Source of the DNA: Gillisella vitis | GTDB taxonomy: Bacteria; Pseudomonadota; Alphaproteobacteria; Rhizobiales; Rhizobiaceae | Direction of reading: 5' to 3' | DNA: 64,000 bases | Assembly: GCF_021559775.1 (NCBI RefSeq) | Contig: NZ_CP056047.1 | Location: 1,984,001-2,048,000, forward strand | Shown here: piece after piece, positions 26,681 to 36,449 of the stretch | Numbering within the stretch: the first letter of the stretch is position 1 | Layout: each line of letters starts with the position of its first letter | Position numbers and translations under genes: made by a program | The notes under the pieces: model-generated | Told to the model about the DNA's origin: nothing | Databases searched by the model: none | Seen by the model: the letters and a program-made list of their open reading frames with translations, nothing else

Positions 26681-26707
26681 TTATCCGACATTGCAGGGAC
26701 TTTAAAA

Positions 26708-26854
26708 TCAGCTCTTTCCACCGGGACGCTCAGAAGCAGCGCGACCACCGCAACGGCTGCCATCTGAAGCCCTATCATCAGGCTGATTGCAAGATGCATA
26801 GGAAACGGCTGACATTCCAATCAGGACCATGATAGACAGAATGATAGTACGCAT
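26708..26854 (-). CDS. very small secreted peptide (48 aa)
   Basis: MRTIILSIMVLIGMSAVSYA is a signal peptide, with likely cleavage after SYA. The mature ~28 residues start SCNQPDDRASDGSRCG and end RAASERPGGKS, with two cysteines that could form a disulfide. GGGAGGTAAA stands immediately before the ATG, one of the best ribosome sites in the window, supporting a real gene. The CxxPxDRASDGSRCGGRAA pattern recurs in short rhizobial proteins from memory. Function unknown. It is preceded by an AT-rich 290-base gap that also carries the helicase promoter. Confidence 0.65.
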   Translation of the reverse strand: MRTIILSIMVLIGMSAVSYASCNQPDDRASDGSRCGGRAASERPGGKS

Positions 26855-27145
26855 TTTACCTCCCAAATTATATGGATTAACACGCGCACAATACATATTT
26901 TAAAATTTTCGAATATACTTATTTATGGGTGTAATTCTTAAGCCCTATTATCAATTTTGGATTTCATACAAAGCAAGATATCCAAGGACGCGCCTCCCCC
27001 CTCTTCACCATTCCACCCCTTTTTCCACCGTCCCCCTGTACTTTCCGTGGTTGGGAGGGTAGGAACAGCCCAAACATGCCCGCAATCGGCGGGCGTCGTG
27101 CTTTTTGGCGCGACCTGAAGACAGACATTTCGAGAGATGACCCCC

Positions 27146-29200
27146 ATGACCGATTATGACGGCATCGTCCCGGCGATTGCCGAGGCCTTGCGCAAACGTG
27201 GCTACGCCACCCTCACCCCCGTTCAGCAAGCGATGATCGATACCGATCTCGAAGGCCGGGATGCGCTGGTTTCGGCCCAGACAGGCTCCGGCAAGACAGT
27301 GGCTTTCGGCCTGGCGCTGGCTCCGACCCTGCTGGGTAGCGAAAACCGTTTCGGTCGGGCCGTCAAGCCTTTGGCGCTGTGCATTGCGCCTACCCGCGAG
27401 CTGGCCTTGCAGGTACAGCGCGAGCTGGAATGGCTCTATGAAAACACCGGCGCGATTTTCGCCACCTGTGTTGGCGGCATGGACATTCGCAATGAGCGCC
27501 GGGCGCTGGAGCGTGGAGCGCATATCATCGTCGGCACGCCGGGCCGGTTGCGCGACCATATTACCCGCCGTGCCCTTGACCTCTCCGGCCTGCGCGCCGT
27601 GGTGATGGACGAGGCTGACGAAATGCTGGATCTCGGCTTCCGCGAGGATCTGGAATTCATCCTGAAAGAATCGCCGGACGAGCGCCGCACCCTGATGTTC
27701 TCGGCCACCGTGCCGCGCTCCATCGCCGATCTGGCCCGCAGCTATCAGCGCGATGCCAAGCGGATCGAGACTGTTTCTGAACAGAAGCAGCATATCGATA
27801 TCGAATATCGCGCCATGCTGACCGTGCCTGCCGATAAGGAAAACGCGATCATCAACGCGCTGCGCTTTTATGAAGCCCGCAACGCCATCGTGTTCTGTTC
27901 CACCCGCGCCAATGTCAACCATCTGACCGCCCGCCTGCACAATCGCGGCTTTTCCGTCGTGGCCCTGTCGGGCGAGCTTTCGCAGAGCGAGCGCACCCAT
28001 GCGCTGCAAGCCATGCGCGATGGCCGCGCCCGTGTGTGCGTCGCGACAGACGTTGCGGCCCGTGGCATCGACTTGCCGGGCCTGGAACTCGTCATCCATG
28101 CCGACCTGCCGACCAATTCCGAAACCCTGCTGCATCGCTCCGGCCGCACAGGCCGCGCCGGTAACAAGGGCGTCTCGGCGCTGATCGTGCCGATGAGCCA
28201 GCGCCGCAAGGCCGAACGCATCCTGGGCGGCGCCAATGTCCAGGCTGCCTGGGTCAAGCCACCTTCCGCCGATGAAGTGATTGCCCGCGACGATGAGCGC
28301 CTGCTGGCCGATCCGGTGTTCAGCGAAGCCATTAGCGAGGAAGAAGCCGCCACCATCGCCCGGTTGCTGGAAGCCCACGGTGCTGACAAGATCACGGCTG
28401 CCTATCTGCGCGCCTATCGCAGCACTCGCTCTGCCCCGGAAGACCTGATGGAGGTCAAGATCCAGGCGGAACGTCCGCGCCGCGAGAATGACACCTATGA
28501 GCCCAACACCCCGCCGCGCCCGCGCAGCGAGTTTGGCCCCAGCGTCTGGTTCTCGCTGTCCGTTGGCCGCCGCCAGAGTGCGGAGCCGCGTTGGCTGATC
28601 CCCATGCTGTGCCGCAACGGCAATATCACCAAGAACGAAATCGGCGCGATCAAAATGCAGCCGGAAGAAACCTTCGTGGAGATCGCCCAGGCCAATCTCG
28701 ACCAGTTCCTGACGGCACTTGGCCCCAACAAAACGCTGGAACGCGGCATTATCGTCAAGCAATTGCCTGGCATGCCCGACTTCAACGCGCCGCCAAAGGA
28801 GCGCGCAGCCCGTCCGCCACGCGACGATAGCGACTTTGCCGAACGCAAGCCCCGCGCGCGCCAAGGCGACAAGAAGCCCTATGCCGCCAAGGCGGAAGCC
28901 ACCGAGCGCCGCCCCTACAAGGACGACCTGGCCAAGGCCGATGACGATGTCTGGGGCAACCCCAAGCCTGCGTCTTCCTTCAAGAAAAAATCCAATGCCG
29001 CTGGCGACAGCCGCAGCTGGGACAAGCCCAAGGCCGATTGGGCGGGCAAGCCCAGAGGTGACAAGCCAGCTTATGCGGGCAAGAGCGATAAGCCCGCTTA
29101 TGCAGGCAAGGGCGAGAAGCCCGCTTATGCAGGAAAGCCAAAGGGCAAGTTCGAAGGCCCGGCTGGCGGCGCCAAGAAAAGCTTCAAGCCGAAAGGCTGA
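27146..29200 (+). CDS. DEAD-box ATP-dependent RNA helicase with DbpA-type RNA-binding domain
   Basis: A 684-residue RNA helicase likely acting in ribosome assembly or cold-stress RNA remodelling. Helicase core: Q motif (TLTPVQQAMID), AQTGSGKT (Walker A), PTRELALQ, VMDEADEMLD (DEAD), SATVPRS, and HRSGRTGRAG. A DbpA-like RNA-binding domain lies near 470-550 (SVWFSLSVGRRQSAEPRWLI). The tail is basic and Ala/Pro/Lys-rich, with DKPAYAGK-type units in tandem near 640-670. The start at 27146 follows GAGAG by 9 bases; an ATG three codons upstream is less well placed. Confidence 0.92.
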   Translation: MTDYDGIVPAIAEALRKRGYATLTPVQQAMIDTDLEGRDALVSAQTGSGKTVAFGLALAPTLLGSENRFGRAVKPLALCIAPTRELALQVQRELEWLYENTGAIFATCVGGMDIRNERRALERGAHIIVGTPGRLRDHITRRALDLSGLRAVVMDEADEMLDLGFREDLEFILKESPDERRTLMFSATVPRSIADLARSYQRDAKRIETVSEQKQHIDIEYRAMLTVPADKENAIINALRFYEARNAIVFCSTRANVNHLTARLHNRGFSVVALSGELSQSERTHALQAMRDGRARVCVATDVAARGIDLPGLELVIHADLPTNSETLLHRSGRTGRAGNKGVSALIVPMSQRRKAERILGGANVQAAWVKPPSADEVIARDDERLLADPVFSEAISEEEAATIARLLEAHGADKITAAYLRAYRSTRSAPEDLMEVKIQAERPRRENDTYEPNTPPRPRSEFGPSVWFSLSVGRRQSAEPRWLIPMLCRNGNITKNEIGAIKMQPEETFVEIAQANLDQFLTALGPNKTLERGIIVKQLPGMPDFNAPPKERAARPPRDDSDFAERKPRARQGDKKPYAAKAEATERRPYKDDLAKADDDVWGNPKPASSFKKKSNAAGDSRSWDKPKADWAGKPRGDKPAYAGKSDKPAYAGKGEKPAYAGKPKGKFEGPAGGAKKSFKPKG

Positions 29201-29223
29201 TTATACCCGCCATTTTGATAGAT

Positions 29224-29261
29224 CAGCAGCCCGGAAATCACACCTGATTTCCGGGCTGCTG
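29224..29261. terminator. perfect hairpin after the helicase gene
   Basis: CAGCAGCCCGGAAATCA pairs over 17 bases with TGATTTCCGGGCTGCTG around a 4-base loop, 23 bases after the stop. The T-run comes only about 14 bases later. The rest of 29201-29559 contains no gene. Confidence 0.65.
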
Positions 29262-29559
29262 CGTTGAAGGCTTGTTTTTTCAAAACCGCACCAAGTGCGA
29301 GATCAGACATTACAACCAAAAATAGTTTATCCTTTCCGTCCATCAAGAGTTGACGGGGAATTTTAGAAACTTCATGATTGCGCCCGAAGGTTGCAAATTT
29401 GTGCTGCCTGCTTAACGCAGAGCGCAGGAAAACCCTCGAAATTTCACAGAAAATCTCATTCTCCTTTCCATGAAGGAAGGGGCTCTTTTTCCGATCGAGC
29501 CGACCTTGATCATGACGTTCCCGGCCGCTCGCCACCCTCTCTTCAATGACAGGATTGCG

Positions 29560-31410
29560 ATGTCTTACTCGATTTCCCGCCGCACGCTGCTGCGCGGCAT
29601 GACAGCCCTGGCCGGTTCTTTTGCGGCTCCATCTCTCGTCACCGGTTTCAGCACTGCCCAGGCGGCCTACCGGACCAGCAAGCCCAATCTGCCGACCGGT
29701 TTCGGCAAGGGCAAAAGCGTGGCCATCCTAGGCGCTGGAGTTGCCGGGCTGACGGCTGCCCTAACACTGGCCCGGAGCGGCTTTTCCGTTCAGGTCTTTG
29801 AGGCCGACAACCGCTATGGCGGTCGCAGCCTGACGGTGCGCCCGACGAACGAGCACTACAAGAGCTGGTGGTTCAAGAATTATCCTGGCACGCAGGAATT
29901 TTCCGAGATGTATGTGGACCGCTATCAGGAGACAGCAGACAGTCCGGCGCCCGACCTGCAAATTTGCCAATTCATGGACGACGCCTGGGCCGCGAAGAAA
30001 TATGCTGGCAAGCCAGTCGAGCTTTACCTGAATGCCGGGCCGGGCCGCATTCCTTCAAACCATGTCAATCTCATCGCCCTTTGCCAGGAAATCGGCGTGT
30101 CGCTGGAGCCTTACTTCTTCCAGTCGATGTCCAACCTGATGCAGAGCAAAGAGTTCAACAACGGCGCGCCGGTATCCTTCGCCCAGGCCACATTCAGCCT
30201 CTATAGTGAAATGGCGGCGATGATGTACAAGGTGACGAAAGAAGGCGTGCTTTTGCAGGGCGATACCAATGCCGTGACCCGCGAGAAGCTCAAGGATCTC
30301 TACCGTGTTTTCGGGGACCTGACAGGCACCGGCGAGATCCAGACAACGACCCGGCTCGGCTTCAGCCATCTGCCCGGCGGCTGGCGCGATGCGCCAAAGA
30401 CGCGGGATGCCATCGGGCTCGAAAAGATCCTCGATTCGGGCTTCGTTGGCGATCCCACGGCCAATCCGGAATTGACGCCCGGCTCCTTCCTGTTCAACAG
30501 TTTCAACACGGATTGGCAGCCAACCTTGATGCAGCCGGTTGGCGGCATGGACCGGATCTGGCAACAATTGCTGCTTCAGGATGTTCCGACCACGGCCCTA
30601 TGGAAAAAGGGCAGCAAACCTCGGCACCCCAAACTCGGCCATCTGGTGCAGCTCAAGACCAAAGCGTCGAAGATCGCCTCCGCTGGGGAAAAAGTGGTCG
30701 TGACCTATGAAACGGCTGGCCGGAAAGCCGAACAGGCCCAGTTCGATTTTTGCATTTCCACCATGGCGCCTTCCCTGCTCAACACCATCATTGGCGATTA
30801 CCCGGTCCCGCCCGACTTCCGCAAGGGCCTCGAAGCCTTTTCCAAGACCGGAAACTGGAATGATAAGACCCCCAATCTCTGGACGCCCGCCATCAAGGTT
30901 GGTTGGCAGGGCAAGGATCGTTTCTGGGAAACGGACAGTGAAATCTATGGCGGTATTTCCTGGACAACGGATATTATCGGCCAGATCTGGTACCCTTCCG
31001 AGGATTTCACCGCCCATACCGGCGTGCTGACCGGTGCCTATAACCGTGGACCGCTGGCGGTAGACTACGCAAAGCTGAACAATACCCAGCGCGTCGAAAC
31101 CGCCCGCCAGGGGCTTGGCCTGCTGCATCCGGGAAAGACCGACCAAGTCTATCGCGGCGTCTCCATTGCCTGGCAATATATGCCACACCAGGTCGGCGGC
31201 TGGGCTTCTGATACGGCGACGACAGACGAAAAAGCCTATCAGCAGATCACCACCTTCGAGAAGAACGGCCGCTTCTTCTGCGCGGGCGATACCTGGAGCT
31301 ACCTGCCCGGCTGGCAGGAAGGCTCCGTCACGTCAGCCTATTGCGCCGTCAACGCCATCGCCCGGACCATGGACCCGGCCAAATACAGTGATTGCGCCTG
31401 CTTCCAATGA
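29560..31410 (+). CDS. Tat-exported flavin amine / L-amino acid oxidase
   Basis: A 616-residue FAD oxidoreductase of the flavin monoamine oxidase family. It starts MSYSISRRTLLRGMTALAGS, a twin-arginine signal (SRRTLLRG), so the folded protein is probably exported to the periplasm. The FAD fold is VAILGAGVAGLTAALTLARS near residue 50, with the GG doublet EADNRYGGRSLTV. The C-terminal FAD segment is FFCAGDTWSYLPGWQEGSV near 590. The start at 29560 has ACAGGATTGCG upstream; an earlier ATG at 29512 would bury the Tat motif internally. The substrate is uncertain (L-amino acid or amine). The next gene is a MarR-GNAT regulator-like fusion on the same strand. Confidence 0.85.
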   Translation: MSYSISRRTLLRGMTALAGSFAAPSLVTGFSTAQAAYRTSKPNLPTGFGKGKSVAILGAGVAGLTAALTLARSGFSVQVFEADNRYGGRSLTVRPTNEHYKSWWFKNYPGTQEFSEMYVDRYQETADSPAPDLQICQFMDDAWAAKKYAGKPVELYLNAGPGRIPSNHVNLIALCQEIGVSLEPYFFQSMSNLMQSKEFNNGAPVSFAQATFSLYSEMAAMMYKVTKEGVLLQGDTNAVTREKLKDLYRVFGDLTGTGEIQTTTRLGFSHLPGGWRDAPKTRDAIGLEKILDSGFVGDPTANPELTPGSFLFNSFNTDWQPTLMQPVGGMDRIWQQLLLQDVPTTALWKKGSKPRHPKLGHLVQLKTKASKIASAGEKVVVTYETAGRKAEQAQFDFCISTMAPSLLNTIIGDYPVPPDFRKGLEAFSKTGNWNDKTPNLWTPAIKVGWQGKDRFWETDSEIYGGISWTTDIIGQIWYPSEDFTAHTGVLTGAYNRGPLAVDYAKLNNTQRVETARQGLGLLHPGKTDQVYRGVSIAWQYMPHQVGGWASDTATTDEKAYQQITTFEKNGRFFCAGDTWSYLPGWQEGSVTSAYCAVNAIARTMDPAKYSDCACFQ

Positions 31411-31523
31411 ACCGATCGCCGCCGGGGACGGAGTTCCCGGCGGCTGTCAAATAACGCTTCCTTGTTCCCGCAACCTTACCTCCAAAACGAAATCGCTTGC
31501 GGCAAACAGCACATGCCAATAAA

Positions 31524-31538
31524 GTTGCATCATGCAAC
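31524..31538. promoter_or_regulatory. palindromic operator candidate
   Basis: GTTGCAT-C-ATGCAAC is a perfect 7-base dyad, 16 bases before the first ATG of the MarR-GNAT gene. MarR proteins bind such dyads, so autoregulation is a reasonable inference. Confidence 0.5.
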
Positions 31539-31553
31539 CAATATGGAAATGGT

Positions 31554-32495
31554 ATGATGCAAGACCATTCACAAGTCGAAGCTATCCGAGCCTCATCACG
31601 CCAGCTAGTCCGTGAACTCGGCTTTATGGGAGAAGATTTTGCTGGAACGGATCTTCCTCCATCAGCCGTGCATGCCTTGATAGAGATCGATGCGTGTCCT
31701 GACATCACCGCCCGCGACCTCGGCCATCGTCTTCGCCTTGAGAAGTCAAGCGTCAGCCGGATGCTCCGCAGGCTCATTTCATCGGGCGATCTGTTGGAAG
31801 AGGTGGATAAGGACGATTCCCGGATCAAGCGGTTGCGCTTGAGCGAAAGCGGGCAGAAGCGAACCGAAACCATTCATGCGTTTGCGCGCCATCAGGTTTC
31901 AAATGCTTTGAACCGATTGAGACCCCACGAAAATCTCAGGGTTCTTGACGGGCTTCGCCTGTATGTTCAGGCTCTTGCCAATCGGGGCGACGCGACCGCA
32001 CCCGAAATTGAAATTGCCCAAGGCTACAGACCAGGACTCATTGCCCGTATCACGCAGATGCATGCGCTCTACTATTCACGAATGGCAGGCTTCGGACTCC
32101 ATTTCGAACGCGTTGTCGCAACTGGCCTCGCCGACTTTTGCAATCGTCTGGGGAACTCGAAAAATGCCATCTGGCTGGCCATGCAATCGGGTGAAATCGT
32201 CGGCTCCATCGCAATCGATGGCGAGGACCTGGGAGCCAAAACAGCCCATCTGCGATGGTTCATCATCGATGATGGCATGCGCGGCGGAGGCGTCGGGCGT
32301 CAATTGCTCTCCGCCGCCCTCGCCTTTGCGGATGAGAAAGGCTTTGAAGAAACGCATCTTTGGACGTTCAGCGGCCTGACGGCGGCGCGACATCTTTACG
32401 AAAGCCACGGTTTTGTTTGCGTCGAGGAACGCACTGGCAATCAGTGGGGAAGCAAAGTGCTGGAACAGAGATTTGTCAGGCGCCGGCCTTCCTAG
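31554..32495 (+). CDS. MarR-type DNA-binding / GNAT acetyltransferase fusion
   Basis: A 313-residue two-domain protein. Residues about 10-150 form a MarR winged helix (LGHRLRLEKSSVSRMLRRLI recognition helix, then the wing DKDDSRIKRLRLSESGQKR). Residues about 160-310 form a GNAT domain (DDGMRGGGVGRQLLSAALAF acetyl-CoA loop, then ARHLYESHGFVCVEERTGNQ). Such fusions are annotated as bifunctional helix-turn-helix/GNAT proteins; their acetyl acceptor is generally unknown. Two adjacent ATGs (31554, 31557) follow GGAAATGG. The stop codon TAG is contributed by the first bases of a repeat element. Confidence 0.9.
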   Translation: MMQDHSQVEAIRASSRQLVRELGFMGEDFAGTDLPPSAVHALIEIDACPDITARDLGHRLRLEKSSVSRMLRRLISSGDLLEEVDKDDSRIKRLRLSESGQKRTETIHAFARHQVSNALNRLRPHENLRVLDGLRLYVQALANRGDATAPEIEIAQGYRPGLIARITQMHALYYSRMAGFGLHFERVVATGLADFCNRLGNSKNAIWLAMQSGEIVGSIAIDGEDLGAKTAHLRWFIIDDGMRGGGVGRQLLSAALAFADEKGFEETHLWTFSGLTAARHLYESHGFVCVEERTGNQWGSKVLEQRFVRRRPS

Positions 32496-32698
32496 AGCAT
32501 GTCGCGCAAAAGTGTGCAGCGGTTTTGCGGTAACGACATGCGTAAAAACAAAAACTTAAAGCGTGTTGCTTGAGGCTGATAAGCCGCAACACGCTTTAGA
32601 GTTTGCCTTAGGAAAAGTGGACCCCGGCTTTCCCGAAAAGACAAACGAAAACAAAAAACGAGAGTCTGTCAGGTTTCATTTGAACCTGACAGACTTTG
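32493..32698 (+). repeat. mosaic of three repeat modules (includes copy B)
   Basis: Module 1 (32493-32543) reads TAGAGCATGTCGCGCAAAAG ... GGTTTTGCGG ... ACATGCG, the family seen at 20862-20960. Module 2 (32558-32597) is a hairpin AAAGCGTGTTGC / GCAACACGCTTT. Module 3 (32610-32698) begins GGAAAAGTGGACC and ends in GAGAGTCTGTCAGGTT / AACCTGACAGACT, matching 21405-21493. It resembles rhizobial intergenic mosaic elements. Confidence 0.7.
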
Positions 32699-32770
32699 TA
32701 TACTGGCAGAGCAGGAATCGGCTTTGCATCCAGATCTGGATACCATCAGGGAGATAGACTCCCTTTCGGC

Positions 32771-33109
32771 TTACTTGGCTCCGAAAACAAACTTACCAAG
32801 TCTGCAAAGATCGGCCTTGGTCATCAAGTCATAATAGCCAGAATCCTGCTCCATCTCGCCCAGCACACCATATTTGCAGGTGCCATCGTTAGGGACAGAG
32901 ACAACCCGGCTCTGGCCCTTGCCAAGGCTGTGGCCGTTCAAGACCTCCACCTTACCGCCCTTGCCGTCCAGAGAACGGAAGGTCAATCGGACAATCGCCG
33001 ACTGGGTTTTGTTGACGAACAGAAAACGATGGCTGCCGGAAGCAGCAGAAACCGTCGAGGCCATAGCCATAGCAGCCACGCCCAACACCAAACCTGTCAA
33101 TAAACGCAT
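32771..33109 (-). CDS. small secreted hypothetical protein (112 aa)
   Basis: A signal peptide MRLLTGLVLGVAAMAMAS is followed by TVSAAS, with likely cleavage near residue 24. The mature part of about 88 residues contains FLFVNKTQSAIVRLTF and SVPNDGTCKYGVLGEME, and two cysteines (GTCKYG, LCRLGK). The beta-rich look recalls small periplasmic or lectin-like folds, but no family is recognised. GGGGACATT precedes the ATG; a longer frame to 33139 has no ribosome site. Repeats lie on its downstream side. Confidence 0.65.
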   Translation of the reverse strand: MRLLTGLVLGVAAMAMASTVSAASGSHRFLFVNKTQSAIVRLTFRSLDGKGGKVEVLNGHSLGKGQSRVVSVPNDGTCKYGVLGEMEQDSGYYDLMTKADLCRLGKFVFGAK

Positions 33110-33274
33110 AATGTCCCCACGATAAACATGCCGTCGCAAAACCGTCGGGCGGCGTTACAAGTCGGCATAAAAGATCAAAACCTCAAGGTGCCCCGTCCCG
33201 ATACCCCTCGGCGGAAGCAACCCTGGCACAGATTTTCTGTGTGCATTGAAAGACATGCACCCGGGCAAGGGATA

Positions 33275-33315
33275 TTGCAACAGGCCCGGTGGAGCAATTT
33301 TGGGGCCTGTTGCAA
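33275..33315. terminator. perfect inverted repeat downstream of ligA
   Basis: TTGCAACAGGCCC pairs with GGGCCTGTTGCAA across a 15-base loop, about 40 bases beyond the ligA stop. There is no T-run on either strand, so it could be a protein site or an mRNA 3'-end stabiliser. Confidence 0.4.
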
Positions 33316-33356
33316 CACGGTAAATACCTTATCCCAGCAGGCCGGAAGGCTCAGAT

Positions 33357-35567
<2,211 letters not shown>

Positions 35568-35577
35568 TTAAAAACTC

Positions 35578-36411
35578 TCATCCGACAGCTTCTACCGTCT
35601 TGTCCAGATCGATCCACGCTTTCAGCGGCAGATGGTCGGAGGCAAGCCGCGCCAGCGGACTGTCATGCACCTGCATGTCAGCAATCAGGCCGGGGCGGTT
35701 GGTCATAATCCGGTCCAGTGCGAGAACCGGCAGCCGGGCCGGAAAGCTGGGAACAGGCGGTGGCAGCGGGCCGAACAGCGGCTCAAAACGGGTGAGCGCC
35801 GAGCCCGGCCCGACACGCCACTCGTTGAAATCCCCCATCAGCACGGTCGGGCAATCGGCCCGCTCGCGCATCAGCTTCAGGATGAAATCCGCCTGCTGAC
35901 GCCGCGCCCAGCGCAACAGGCCGAGATGGGCAGCAATGATCCTGAGTTCACGTCCGCCATCGAGATCGATTTCCGCCACCACCGCGCCGCGTGGCTCCAG
36001 CCCCGGCAACACGAAAGGATGGACATTGCGCACGACGCCTTCGCGAAACAGCAGCACATTGCCACGCCAGCCATGGCTTTTCGGCAGGCCCGCCACTGGC
36101 ACACGGGTCAGGCCAGCCTCGCCCTGCAAGCGGGCGAGATCAAGCAGCCCGATGCGGTCGCCGAACCGCTGATCGGCTTCCTGAAGGGCGATCACATCAG
36201 GGCCAATCTCGCGGATCACATGCAGCACCCGTTCCGGATCGAACCGGCCATCGACGCCCACACATTTATGGACATTATAGGAGGCGACCAGAAGCCCAGG
36301 CGAGCCGGCTGGTCGCTCCCCGTTGATGGGCGAGGCAGGACGGCTGCGGCGATTGCGCAGCGAGGTCAGCATTTGCGCGCGCAGAGTATGGGTTTGCTTT
36401 TTCATGCTCAC
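35578..36411 (-). CDS. endonuclease/exonuclease/phosphatase-family protein
   Basis: A 277-residue EEP-fold metal-dependent hydrolase. Motifs: LLVASYNVHKCVGVDGRFD (Asn), DVIALQEADQRFG (Glu), VLMGDFNEWRVG (Asp, Asn), and a terminal SDHLPLKAWIDL (Asp-His). It lies 38 bases after cls. The EEP-plus-cardiolipin-synthase pairing parallels ybhP-clsB of E. coli, suggesting a role in phospholipid metabolism rather than DNA cleavage. That is an inference from neighbourhood. Confidence 0.85.
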   Translation of the reverse strand: MSMKKQTHTLRAQMLTSLRNRRSRPASPINGERPAGSPGLLVASYNVHKCVGVDGRFDPERVLHVIREIGPDVIALQEADQRFGDRIGLLDLARLQGEAGLTRVPVAGLPKSHGWRGNVLLFREGVVRNVHPFVLPGLEPRGAVVAEIDLDGGRELRIIAAHLGLLRWARRQQADFILKLMRERADCPTVLMGDFNEWRVGPGSALTRFEPLFGPLPPPVPSFPARLPVLALDRIMTNRPGLIADMQVHDSPLARLASDHLPLKAWIDLDKTVEAVG

Positions 36412-36449
36412 TCAAAAAATAGGAGGCAGAACGCCAATGTCCACCCGCA

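Noticed and set aside
27005..28864. 619-codon minus-strand frame opposite the DEAD-box helicase
   Set aside because: Antisense shadow; the plus strand has every helicase motif, and the antisense protein has a disordered composition with no recognisable family.
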